From Candidatus Obscuribacter sp. (lineage in GTDB: Bacteria; Cyanobacteriota; Vampirovibrionia; Obscuribacterales; Obscuribacteraceae): 64,000 bases of DNA. Numbering within the stretch: position 1 is the first letter of the stretch; every line of letters begins with the position of its first letter. Position numbers and translations under genes: made by a program. The stretch is taken from positions 6,262,001 through 6,326,000 of the forward strand of contig JADJQZ010000001.1 in the NCBI GenBank assembly GCA_016712465.1, read 5' to 3'. The notes beneath the pieces are model-generated. The model saw nothing but the letters and a program-made list of their open reading frames with translations, was not told the DNA's origin and did not search any database. Positions 8,383 through 16,667 of this stretch are shown one piece after another.

Positions 8383-8764
8383 ACCCGGCAAAGCTAAACA
8401 GGCACACTAGCGCTAGCCGCGCAAATCGCCAAGCATCCAGGGTTCCGCCTCTACCGCCCATTCCAGCCCAGAGAAGAAGCTTATAAGCACCAGGTCGTTG
8501 ACTGCCTGCTCTTGAGCGTGACAGGTTGAGTTCAGATTGCCCCAACCCCCTTTTGAGTACCTCTTAGCTTCCATAGCCAACCCGACGGTCTTCCAGCCCT
8601 GAATTTCCGATACCGCACGCGGCTCGGAGACATGCGCTCTCAAAGACCTCGCACTCTCAAGGGAAAGCCACGCAAGTGCGCTCCGGAGCAATCGAACAAT
8701 TATCTATTTGTCCCGAATTCAAGACCTCAGCCGCGATTGGCTGCAGGCAAGAAAGAGACACGAC
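8383..8764. other. Intergenic region with a doubtful minus-strand frame
   Basis: It holds a 10-base palindrome CTAGCGCTAG at 8407-8416 and a possible minus-strand small protein listed separately (8413-8691). No clear promoter was seen for the YdcF-like gene that follows. Confidence 0.4.
8413..8691 (-). CDS. Possible small protein (uncertain)
   Basis: A 92-codon frame whose C-terminal two thirds read like a real protein: balanced composition, aromatic residues at intervals, the phrase YSKGGWGNLNST. It opens with TTG and no ribosome site, and there is no ATG before residue 40. It could be a genuine orphan, a decayed gene fragment, or chance. Confidence 0.3.
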   Translation of the reverse strand: MLRSALAWLSLESARSLRAHVSEPRAVSEIQGWKTVGLAMEAKRYSKGGWGNLNSTCHAQEQAVNDLVLISFFSGLEWAVEAEPWMLGDLRG

Positions 8765-9358
8765 ATGGAGAACATCACAAAAACAATTGCCGTCGTACTG
8801 GGCAGCGGTCTGCTCGCCGACGGCACTCCAACCCCGGTGACCGCTATCCGCGCCCGTGAAGCCGCCAAACTGGCGAAGGAAGTCCAACTGGACAAACTCA
8901 TCTGCTCTGGATTCCGTGCCCCCGATGATCGACTCACCGGCAACACTGAAGCCAAGGCCATGGCCGAGATCATCCGCGCTGAGCTCAGCAACGCTCAGGA
9001 ACCGGACATCTGCCTGGAAGATAAGTCTATGGACACCCTCGGCAACGGCATCTTCACAGCTTCCCTGTTTCTCCAGACGGAAAAGCCGGGACGCTTGATC
9101 GTAGTGACATCGCCCTTCCACATGGAACGCGCGCTCTACATCTTCGGTCGCCTGCTCTCAAGCGACTGGAAAATCGAAGGGCACGCCAGTGAGGAATGGA
9201 GCGGTGAGACGCGACAAGCCGGTGCGCCGCAAGCCATGGAACGAGCGCGAGACTTCTTCTCCGACATCGCCCAGGGCGACATTGCTGCCGCTCTGAGCAA
9301 GCTCAGCCGGCGCAAACCCTACAGGCAGGAAACAAAACAAGAACAGCCGGCCGCCTGA
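8765..9358 (+). CDS. YdcF/SanA-like DUF218 protein
   Basis: A 197-residue protein of the DUF218 (YdcF-like) family. It starts with a hydrophobic beta strand ending in VLGSG, has a central KSMDTLGNG region matching the conserved S/T-x-x-N turn, and a VVTSPFHMERA strand matching the family's second conserved block. These proteins bind nucleotide-like ligands or act in envelope integrity; the biochemical role is unsettled. Unlike SanA it lacks a membrane anchor and should be cytoplasmic. The start is the ATG at 8765, where the family homology begins. A strong terminator follows 22 bases after the stop. Confidence 0.82.
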   Translation: MENITKTIAVVLGSGLLADGTPTPVTAIRAREAAKLAKEVQLDKLICSGFRAPDDRLTGNTEAKAMAEIIRAELSNAQEPDICLEDKSMDTLGNGIFTASLFLQTEKPGRLIVVTSPFHMERALYIFGRLLSSDWKIEGHASEEWSGETRQAGAPQAMERARDFFSDIAQGDIAAALSKLSRRKPYRQETKQEQPAA

Positions 9359-9379
9359 GCGAAACAAATGCTAGCGCCT

Positions 9380-9435
9380 GGAGCCCGTTGTCTTCTCAGT
9401 GCGGATGCACTTTGAGGGCACGGGCTCCTTTTTTT
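9380..9435 (+). terminator. Intrinsic terminator after the YdcF-like gene
   Basis: GGAGCCCG (9380-9387) pairs with CGGGCTCC (9421-9428), with an inner AGTGC/GCACT hairpin, followed directly by seven T residues. Confidence 0.9.
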
Positions 9436-9627
9436 GCACGCCTCCACTACGCGACGTAGCAGCCTTGCCAACAGAGCCGGAAGCCATTAAAGTTAGTAAC
9501 GCCAATGAGAGCAATTGCCCCACTTCCCACCACAGTTCAGCCGCTGCCGCAGTCTCGGATAATTCCCACGGATACCAGTTTTCAGTCATTAACAGTGAAC
9601 TTTTACCAGAGCCCCGACAAACACCAG

Positions 9628-10383
9628 ATGAAATTTCTTGGTCTGGTTCTTGCCTTTTCGGCAATAACCCAGAGTATCTGCCAGGCGCAAGCTAGGCCTC
9701 AAAAGACTGCCAGGGGCGACTCAGCGAAAGTTACTTGCCTGGAATTGCACCAGAAATCGCGCACTTACGGCAACGTCAGGGTTCTGATCAACGACTACTA
9801 CCTGAAGATAAGCCAGACCGACGGCAGCACCATTATTTTGTCAAAGGCGCCTGACTGGGATTTGTACTGCATCAATCGGCTCACTCACACCTATGCCAGA
9901 AGCGAACGGTCAAAACCATCCCCCTTCCTGGGTCAAACAGTGGCAGCCATGGAAGGAGTGGATTTCTCGAAAGTGAGATGGAAAGTCTTTGAGAAGGGAA
10001 AAATTGCTCAGCTAAACGCCAGTCACCTGGTCGATGCCGGCGTGGCAAATCCCGCCCGGTATGAGAACTCAGGCTACCAGAATCTGGAAAATGAATTGAA
10101 GGAGCGCGGCTTCTGGGTAAGCGAGGAAAAACTCTGCCTCGCCCAACCGGCAAACCATCTCTCCACTCTTGTGCTCCTACCGAAAACGGATCGCATTCCA
10201 CTGCGCTACTTTCACCGCTCCCCGGGCGGCAGCAAATGCCTGGTACTGGAGACCCTGGCCAGCAAAAAAGTGCAGGTAGATCGCTCGGAATTTGCCTTGC
10301 CGAAGGGCTACAAGCAAACCAAGTCGGAATTCGACAACGGACTCTCGGAAACCGGCGTGATGGACATTCTCAAAGGGCAGTAG
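9628..10383 (+). CDS. Secreted protein, unknown function
   Basis: A 251-residue protein whose first 22 residues form a classical signal peptide ending in CQAQA. The ATG at 9628 was chosen because it starts the signal peptide; a longer frame upstream would put 41 non-hydrophobic residues ahead of it. The mature part contains several beta-strand-like segments and about four cysteines. No family recognised. It stands alone between a terminator and a 336-base gap. Confidence 0.75.
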   Translation: MKFLGLVLAFSAITQSICQAQARPQKTARGDSAKVTCLELHQKSRTYGNVRVLINDYYLKISQTDGSTIILSKAPDWDLYCINRLTHTYARSERSKPSPFLGQTVAAMEGVDFSKVRWKVFEKGKIAQLNASHLVDAGVANPARYENSGYQNLENELKERGFWVSEEKLCLAQPANHLSTLVLLPKTDRIPLRYFHRSPGGSKCLVLETLASKKVQVDRSEFALPKGYKQTKSEFDNGLSETGVMDILKGQ

Positions 10384-10719
10384 CTTCCAGAAATATACCG
10401 GAGAAACAGGCAATCATGGCAGTGTAACCGTTGCTTTCCGGCTCTTGATGCCATACTTACTGCTTTTTATCGACGCCTAGTACATTCTATAGTATTTATT
10501 TTTAAAATAGAAAAAAGCCCTCTTTCGTTCAGGAAAAATCCCGCCAGAGATGTGGAACCAGGGCTACCAAGTAAGGAGGTACGGAAGTACTGATTTACAG
10601 AAGTACAGAAGTACAAAACTAGAAAACTACAGAACTACAAAAGATTTACCCCAACTCAAAACAATGCTGTTTCAAGTTGGGGCAACCGCAACTGTGTGGC
10701 GCACCACCGACGTTCCAGC
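10384..10719. other. Intergenic region between convergent genes
   Basis: It holds a run of short degenerate repeats of the type ACAGAA(G/C)TAC at about 10575-10640 and the hairpin at 10649-10682. No gene is seen. Confidence 0.6.
10649..10682 (-). terminator. Candidate terminator of the pyroglutamyl peptidase gene
   Basis: CCCCAACT pairs with AGTTGGGG, and the stem extends through AAAC/GTTT past two mismatches around a six-base loop. On the minus strand it is followed by a moderately T-rich stretch. It begins about 40 bases past the stop at 10720. Confidence 0.6.
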
Positions 10720-11577
10720 TTAGAGACCGGTCACCGGCACTGGTGCGTCCATGGTTTCCACCACTGCCTTAATAATCGTCTCCAGGGCATGCCGCATCAG
10801 ATCAAGCTGATGAAGATGAGAATTGGAAGAATTGGAAACGGCATTGAATGCCTGTCTCGAAACGGCTAGGGAGCCATAGAGTTCAGCCGTAGCGGTAAAT
10901 TTGTCCAGGGGCGGAATATGCACGAAGACTACTGCTTTCACCCGGCTGTTGCGGCGACAGTAAGAAAGAGCCTTGAAGTAAAGCTCGTTGCAGATATAAG
11001 TGCCGGCATGGTTGGACACCTGACAGGGATAACCGGATTGCTCCACAGCCCGAACTATGGGCGGAAGCGGCAACATGGTGCGAAGCAGGTCGGGCTGCTC
11101 AGGATCGACAAAGGTGTCCACGGCCAGCTCGCCTTCATTGTCCGGCATACCGTAGTCGCGAACATTGAGAGCAAAGCGCTCCAGACTCAAACGGTCTCGA
11201 GAGGCGGCAAGCCCCGTCATGACAAGCACCAGGGGTTCGTCCGTGCCCGCCAGAGTGGTGTCGATTGCTTGCTTGAGGGCTCGCCAGCCACTGCGTGAGG
11301 CAGTCGGCAAAACCTTCTTGGCGAACTTGATGCGCACCGCAGAGGTTTGCGAACAGACCTTGCCGAAGGGCTTGCCCTGAGCCGGTTGGACGGAGCCAAC
11401 ATCTTGCGGCTTCTTCAGGGACGGAGCTTGCCGATAAAAGAGCCCTGGCGGCATGGCCTCGACCAATTCGGAGCTGGGATTGGCTTTTTGCCCGCCAAAA
11501 GCATCAAACCCAGTAACAAGACAGGTGACTGCCTGCTTGGCAATCACATTCTTTCTTTGCTTCTTTCTACGTTTCAT
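10720..11577 (-). CDS. Pyroglutamyl-peptidase I-like cysteine peptidase
   Basis: A 285-residue member of peptidase family C15, which removes N-terminal pyroglutamate from peptides. The substrate-pocket motif GFDAFGG..NPS (23-35), catalytic E133 in LSLERFALN, C196 in AGTYICNELY and H220 in VFVHIPP are all present, so it should be active. It is about 70 residues longer than usual because of a basic N-terminus and an insertion around residues 45-100. The start at 11577 has AGGAG upstream; earlier in-frame starts add a poorly supported extension. Cytoplasmic, apparently a single-gene unit. Confidence 0.88.
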   Translation of the reverse strand: MKRRKKQRKNVIAKQAVTCLVTGFDAFGGQKANPSSELVEAMPPGLFYRQAPSLKKPQDVGSVQPAQGKPFGKVCSQTSAVRIKFAKKVLPTASRSGWRALKQAIDTTLAGTDEPLVLVMTGLAASRDRLSLERFALNVRDYGMPDNEGELAVDTFVDPEQPDLLRTMLPLPPIVRAVEQSGYPCQVSNHAGTYICNELYFKALSYCRRNSRVKAVVFVHIPPLDKFTATAELYGSLAVSRQAFNAVSNSSNSHLHQLDLMRHALETIIKAVVETMDAPVPVTGL

Positions 11578-11939
11578 TATGAAAGTCTCCTGGGCGCTAT
11601 GAGCTGACTTGCGCCAGAGGCGGCAAGAACAGCGATTGCAAGAAACCAAGTACAACCCTCTTGCTCTAAACACATCCAATGCACATACCGCATACCGCAG
11701 CCTGAGCCTCAATAAAGGCGCCTCAGCATTGGTAAGGAAACGGGGATGAGATTTGTAAGAGAGCTTGACCTGGTTTTAGAGGAAGAAAAAGAGATGACAA
11801 TAAAGAACATCTCTATCAAGTCCCAAGCTCCATATTCAACAGCACCGGCATTTATTAGCTCTCACGAAGGCGCTTGACAATAACCGCTACCGCAGGGGTT
11901 AAGGAAATCAAGCTCTACTAACAGTGCTAGACTTTGCCT
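11578..11939. other. Divergent intergenic region
   Basis: About 360 bases between the pyroglutamyl peptidase gene (minus) and the FAD oxidoreductase gene (plus). No gene or strong motif was recognised. Confidence 0.5.
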
Positions 11940-13295
11940 ATGCTGCCCATCGAACAGTCTTGCTATTGGCTAGCCACCCGCCCGCAAAGCGCCCAGGGGG
12001 AAGCTTTGATAGGCGCGCAAAGGGCCCAGGTAGTGATAGTAGGTGCAGGCTTCACGGGGCTGTGGACGGCGCACTTCCTAAAGAGCCTCAAGCCCGATCT
12101 TGATCTGGCCATTGTCGAACAGGGCGTCACAGGCTACGGCGCCACCGGCCGCAATGCCGGTATGATCAGCAATTGCATTGATCATACCCACAGCCTGGCC
12201 ATCGCCCATTTTGGCCAAGAAGAAGCAAAAGAGCTAGCCGCTATCGGACTGGCCAATATCAATGAAATGGAAACCTATGCCGAAGGTTGTGATCTGGAGC
12301 GCACCGGCCAACTTTTCGTCGCCTTGAAAGAAAAACATCTGCATGATTTGCATTCCCTCATTGAAGATGCCGAGCGGCTAGACATCAAGGGCTACCAACT
12401 CTTCGATCAAAAAGAGATTCAGACAAAGCTGAACTCTCCCCGCTATGTAGGCGGCGCTCATGTGCCTGGCGGCGGTATCTTGAATCCAATCAAATTGGTC
12501 GACAAACTGGTTTCCGATCTAAAAAGAAGCGGCGTTCGCATTTTCGAGAAGACCAGAGTAGATAGCGTCCACCAGGGTCAAATCAAGGCAGGCGACGCCT
12601 CCATCCAGGCCGACAAAATAATACTGGCCACCGATGCCTATACGCACCATTTGCTACCCGGGCTGATCTGGCGTTTCATTCCCCTCTACGATTATATTCT
12701 GGTTTCCGAGCCCCTCGAAAAGTCCGAGCTGGAAAAGCTAGGCTGGCAGGGGCGGGAAGGCATAGTGGACGGCCGCACCTTTTTCAATTATTACCGCCTC
12801 ACCGCTGACAATCGGGTGCTCTGGGGCACCAGCGAAGCCAAATATTACGCACCCAATCAGGTCAACGAGCGCTTCGATCATTCCCACGAACATTACCAGG
12901 CCTTGAAAGAGAGTTTCAGCTGGCACTTCCCGCAGTTAAAACCCATGCAATGGCCCTACGCCTGGGGCGGTCCCATTGCCTCTACCACCCGCCTTACTCC
13001 CTTCTTCGGCACCGCCCATAATGGCAGTGTTCTTTATGCTCTCGGCTATACAGGACACGGAATCGGCTCCACCAGACTGGCCGGCAAGATTCTAGCCCAT
13101 ATGGCTCTTGAACAGCCAAGCACCCTGCTCAAGCTGAAAATGGTTACCGACAAGCCCATGCCCTACCCGCCGGAACCCCTGCGTTCCATCTCGGTAAATA
13201 TGGTGACAAGCTCCCTCAGACAGGTAGACCAGGGCGCAAAACCCAACCTCTTACTGAAGATACTCGACGCGCTGGGAATTGGCTTTTCCAGCTAA
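11940..13295 (+). CDS. FAD-dependent amino acid/amine oxidoreductase (DAO family)
   Basis: A 451-residue flavoprotein. Its N-terminal Rossmann motif VVIVGAGFTGLWTA (31-44), the following GYGATGRNAGM flavin-contact segment and the C-terminal GYTGHGIGSTRLAG segment are typical of DAO-family oxidases close to gamma-glutamylputrescine oxidase (PuuB) and related deaminating oxidases. It probably oxidises an amine or amino acid in the cytoplasm. The ATG at 11940 lacks an obvious ribosome site; a TTG two codons earlier is possible. No pathway partners are adjacent, so the substrate cannot be assigned. Confidence 0.88.
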   Translation: MLPIEQSCYWLATRPQSAQGEALIGAQRAQVVIVGAGFTGLWTAHFLKSLKPDLDLAIVEQGVTGYGATGRNAGMISNCIDHTHSLAIAHFGQEEAKELAAIGLANINEMETYAEGCDLERTGQLFVALKEKHLHDLHSLIEDAERLDIKGYQLFDQKEIQTKLNSPRYVGGAHVPGGGILNPIKLVDKLVSDLKRSGVRIFEKTRVDSVHQGQIKAGDASIQADKIILATDAYTHHLLPGLIWRFIPLYDYILVSEPLEKSELEKLGWQGREGIVDGRTFFNYYRLTADNRVLWGTSEAKYYAPNQVNERFDHSHEHYQALKESFSWHFPQLKPMQWPYAWGGPIASTTRLTPFFGTAHNGSVLYALGYTGHGIGSTRLAGKILAHMALEQPSTLLKLKMVTDKPMPYPPEPLRSISVNMVTSSLRQVDQGAKPNLLLKILDALGIGFSS

Positions 13296-13444
13296 GGCCG
13301 AAATGGCAAACACTTGCGGAACTGTTCAAAACGCCTCTAAAAGTTTACTCGGCAAAAGTAAGGCTAGCTGTGCAAAACGGCGGTGACAAGCAAAATGCCA
13401 AGCCGCCTTCCGGTCAAGGAACTACTACCCAGAGAAAGCTAAAA

Positions 13445-14539
13445 ATGAAAAGCGATAACCGTCCTTCAATAAAAGTGTCCCCCGCCGGTGCGAAAGCAAA
13501 AACCTGGCTGAAAGCTTCCTGCAGCCTGCTTTCTCTGGCTTGCCTGACGGTCATGACCGGTCTGCCGGCCGGAGCGTCCGGCCCTGACGCTGAAAAAAAA
13601 CAAAGTGCCAGTTACCGGCTGCAAGAACAGGAGTTGCTGCGACTGATCGGTGCGGACGACCAATCCAGTCTGGCGGCCACAAGAGCAGCAATGACTCTAC
13701 CGGACCTGGATAAACTGCAAAATAAAGACAAGACCCAGCCTCTTACCACCTTCGAATTTTACGGTCAGAACCTGCTTGCTCTCATCGATGCACCAGAAAG
13801 ACTCTATGGCTTGTACAAAGGGAAAACAACAAGTCTCTGCCTCAGTTGCAGCAAGGAGAGGGAGGAGAACCAGGAGGGAGGCAATAAAGTCCGGCACACC
13901 ACAGTGGTCGTTTTCCAGCAAGCACTGCCGGAAGTGGCCGCCGTCTACCGCCAATTGCGCAAGGATAGTAGCCGCGAAGAAATAATCTCCCTCAAGCCGG
14001 TCAGTGCTACCCTGCCCGCCCACCTCACCTGGACTAAAGGGGGCAGTCGGTGGTATCTGACAAACCTCAATAGCAAGACTCTGCTGCTCACTAATGAATC
14101 AGCCATCATCCAGAAACAAGCTACTCAACCGGCTTCCGCCGCAAGCCCAAAGGGAAATCCGGCCGGCCGGCAAAAGAGCGAAGCAATTACCGTTCCCGTT
14201 AAAGCCCTCTCTTTTCAGGACAAAATAAACCCTGAGAGCCAAAGTTGGATCTCCACTGGGATTGATCCTCAAAAGCAGCGTCCGGCTATCCTGCTCCAGT
14301 CCGCAGGCATTGGCTTGGAGCTGACCGTTGAGGCACTGCCCCAGGCCGGCCTCGACCAGCAAGCCGCCCTCCACTTGAAAGACCTGAAACCGCAGCTGGA
14401 AAGGAGCGCCGGCACCACCCTGGATCAGACAAATCCGCTGCAATTGAGACTATTAGGCAGCTCCGAGAATCTCAGAAAGTGCCAGCGCTCCCTGATGGTG
14501 GAAATGAATCCCTACCTCGCCTGTATGTTTGGTAATTAG
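13445..14539 (+). CDS. Secreted or anchored protein, unknown function
   Basis: A 364-residue protein with an N-terminal signal-like segment (about residues 22-43, ending near GLPAGASG). The mature part is rich in Gln, Lys, Ser and Leu, with a CLSC pair near residue 118. No catalytic motif is apparent. The ATG at 13445 gives the shortest N-terminus before the hydrophobic segment; a GTG at 13370 would add 25 charged residues. It follows the FAD oxidase gene by 149 bases on the same strand, possibly independent. Confidence 0.72.
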   Translation: MKSDNRPSIKVSPAGAKAKTWLKASCSLLSLACLTVMTGLPAGASGPDAEKKQSASYRLQEQELLRLIGADDQSSLAATRAAMTLPDLDKLQNKDKTQPLTTFEFYGQNLLALIDAPERLYGLYKGKTTSLCLSCSKEREENQEGGNKVRHTTVVVFQQALPEVAAVYRQLRKDSSREEIISLKPVSATLPAHLTWTKGGSRWYLTNLNSKTLLLTNESAIIQKQATQPASAASPKGNPAGRQKSEAITVPVKALSFQDKINPESQSWISTGIDPQKQRPAILLQSAGIGLELTVEALPQAGLDQQAALHLKDLKPQLERSAGTTLDQTNPLQLRLLGSSENLRKCQRSLMVEMNPYLACMFGN

Positions 14540-14573
14540 GAACCCAGGGGCTTTACCAGGGCTAGTGCCTGTT

Positions 14574-14607
14574 CGTGAAGAAGTTGGTAACGTGAAGAAA
14601 TTGGTAA
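14574..14607 (+). repeat. 17-bp tandem duplication
   Basis: Two head-to-tail copies of CGTGAAGAA(G/A)TTGGTAA, differing at one base, lie in the gap between a secreted-protein gene and the phzF-like gene. Confidence 0.9.
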
Positions 14608-14710
14608 ATAGATTAAGCGCGACAGTTTAGTAATGGTTTGAATGATGCATACTTTCAGAATCAGGATTCCTTTAGATAAGCCGAAATCTCAAGCTAAGTA
14701 AGGACGCCTT

Positions 14711-15586
14711 ATGCAGATTTACCTGGTCGACGCTTTCACTGAAACCAGATTCGAGGGCAATGCAGCCGGAGTAGTGCTGGACGCCGACCATTTGAGCGTG
14801 ACTGAGATGCAAAGACTGGCAAGGGAGCTCAATGCCTCCGAGACCGCCTTTGTCAAAGCCGGTACCAACGGCAGCTTCGACGTCCGGTTTTATACTCCCA
14901 CGACAGAAATCAATTTCTGCGGTCATGCCACGGTGGGAGTCTTCCATGCCCTGGCCAAAACAGGCAAATTGAAGCTGGCAAACGGCGTGGGTCAATTCAC
15001 AGAACATACGAAAGGAGGATCCTTCCCCATTCGCGTCGATGAGGAGAACGGTCGTATTCTTGTCACCATGACCCAGCAAGAATACAAGATGACAAGCCTG
15101 CCCTTCGACGCCGAACAAATTGTCAGTGCCCTCGGTTTGAAGATGAACGACATGGATAAGGACTTTCCACCGATGCTGGCCAGAACCGCCAATAAACACC
15201 TGATGATCGGTCTCAAATCAGGAGCGCTTAAACGCATTGATTTCTACCAACATCAGCTAGGGAAATTACTCCATCACTGCGACGTCTCTACGGCTCATGT
15301 TTTCTCGAAAGAAGGAGACAATGTCTTCAGTGCTCGCAATTTCGCACCGCACATAGGTATTCCGGAAGACCCTGCCACGGGCTCGGCTGCCGGCGCCTTC
15401 GGTGCTTATCTGCACCGGGTCGGACAGAGCCATAACGGCGTTACCGAAATTACCATCTCCCAGGGTAATGAAATGGGCAGACCCAGTCGCCTCACGGTAA
15501 AGGTGCATGTGGATGACGGCATATTCGAGAAAGTAGAAGTAAGCGGTACGGCAGTGATTGCCTTTCATCTGCAAACTACAAGCTGA
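14711..15586 (+). CDS. PhzF-family isomerase/epimerase-like protein
   Basis: A 291-residue PhzF-family protein with the diaminopimelate-epimerase-like fold. It contains the GNAAGVVLD N-terminal motif, the catalytic glutamate E44 (NASETAFV), FCGHATVG and the C-terminal DPATGSAAGAF motif. Outside phenazine clusters these proteins are of unassigned specificity; no phenazine genes are present, so phenazine synthesis is not implied. The ATG has an AAGGA ribosome site. Cytoplasmic, probably monocistronic. Confidence 0.9.
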   Translation: MQIYLVDAFTETRFEGNAAGVVLDADHLSVTEMQRLARELNASETAFVKAGTNGSFDVRFYTPTTEINFCGHATVGVFHALAKTGKLKLANGVGQFTEHTKGGSFPIRVDEENGRILVTMTQQEYKMTSLPFDAEQIVSALGLKMNDMDKDFPPMLARTANKHLMIGLKSGALKRIDFYQHQLGKLLHHCDVSTAHVFSKEGDNVFSARNFAPHIGIPEDPATGSAAGAFGAYLHRVGQSHNGVTEITISQGNEMGRPSRLTVKVHVDDGIFEKVEVSGTAVIAFHLQTTS

Positions 15587-15723
15587 GAGCACAAACGTTG
15601 CTGCGCTCAGTTATGGGCTCCCGCACCTTGCCCTGAAAAGCAAGGACGCTGGCATAACCATGTCAGCTTCATGTCAAACAGGCTTGCTAAATTGCAGAAG
15701 TTCCCTCACCAAGGAGCTTTACC

Positions 15724-16029
15724 ATGGAGCATCAAGCATTTTCTTCAAATAGAGTAGAAGACAACCAGAATCGATCGAATGAGAATTTCACACAGGCAGC
15801 TCTGGCCGAATGTTGGCCGGGCGGACCTATCGTTTCCAATCCAAAAGATTGTCGGGATCAAGAAAGAGATGGCTGGAGGCGCTCACAAGAGCATTTACCG
15901 GAACTACAGATCACCGGCGCAGACTCATCCCAGGCGGGCACAGACTTCGCCGCTCGCACCAGACGAAACAACGGCACCAATGGCTCCGGCAGCGAAAGAG
16001 ACGCCTATCTCGATCGCATCAACACATGA
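15724..16029 (+). CDS. Small hydrophilic protein, unknown
   Basis: A 101-residue, highly polar protein rich in Asn, Gln, Arg, Ser and Glu, without membrane segment or signal peptide. The main support is a perfect AAGGAG ribosome site six bases before the ATG. It ends right against the stop of the TonB-like gene on the opposite strand (16030), so the two genes converge without a gap. Probably intrinsically disordered. No family recognised. Confidence 0.5.
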   Translation: MEHQAFSSNRVEDNQNRSNENFTQAALAECWPGGPIVSNPKDCRDQERDGWRRSQEHLPELQITGADSSQAGTDFAARTRRNNGTNGSGSERDAYLDRINT

Positions 16030-16539
16030 TCAGTCTACTTCGAATTCAACCTTGATCTTACGCACGGAAGCGGCGGGCTGGCCACCCCGCTTACCGGGTC
16101 TAAATCGCCAGGTGCGCAAAGTGCTCAAGGTCAGTTCGTCTACTTCCGCTGAACCGGTAGATGTAACCAGGTGCACCACATGCTTGCCCAGAGGAGATAT
16201 CTCAAAGCGCGCCACACAAAAGGCTTTAATACCGCTTTCCAGCATTTCCTCGGTAATCACCGGACTGGGGGCAAAGAGCGGCTCCGCCGGCTCCAGGCTC
16301 TCGGACTCCTGAGCCCCCAACTTAAATGTTTCAGCGAGAGCGCTCTGACAAGGCAAGCCGGAACGGCCGGCAAAGCGAAAACCATCCTGGTCAAACTGCA
16401 GCGGTCTCAAACCAAGACTCAAATCAAAGCCCAGCCCGGTCAGAAAGACCGCCGCCAGTGCGGCACCGAGGACCCCTCGCCGGATAAACCGGGGAGCAAT
16501 TTCCATCAATTGTATTGAACAAGTTTTCATTTTCAGCAT
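16030..16539 (-). CDS. TonB-like C-terminal domain protein
   Basis: A 169-residue protein with an N-terminal membrane anchor (about residues 20-40) and a C-terminal TonB-like domain (about 90-169) with the TLRTWRFRPGKRGGQPA phrase typical of the TonB C-terminal fold. TonB proteins pass proton-motive energy to outer-membrane receptors. The proline-rich linker is unusually short, so it may not span a full periplasm and may act differently. It is transcribed divergently from a TonB-dependent receptor gene 116 bases away, which supports a functional link. The start may be at 16539 or three codons later. Confidence 0.8.
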   Translation of the reverse strand: MLKMKTCSIQLMEIAPRFIRRGVLGAALAAVFLTGLGFDLSLGLRPLQFDQDGFRFAGRSGLPCQSALAETFKLGAQESESLEPAEPLFAPSPVITEEMLESGIKAFCVARFEISPLGKHVVHLVTSTGSAEVDELTLSTLRTWRFRPGKRGGQPAASVRKIKVEFEVD

Positions 16540-16624
16540 TTAAGATTGAAAACGGTTTCCATTATCGTAGTATATAGGAAGTTCGATTCCGTATTACCAG
16601 CTAATAGTGAAAACTTAAGACCCC

Positions 16625-16646
16625 GTCCGGCCTGATCAGACCGGAC
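16625..16646. promoter_or_regulatory. 22-bp near-perfect palindrome before the receptor gene
   Basis: GTCCGGCCTGATCAGACCGG followed by AC is symmetric at all but one base pair. It sits about 20 bases before the receptor start, in the divergent spacer shared with the tonB-like gene. It could be an operator, or a 5'-leader hairpin limiting translation. Confidence 0.5.
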
Positions 16647-16667
16647 CCGGTTGTCGTGCCGATTTTA

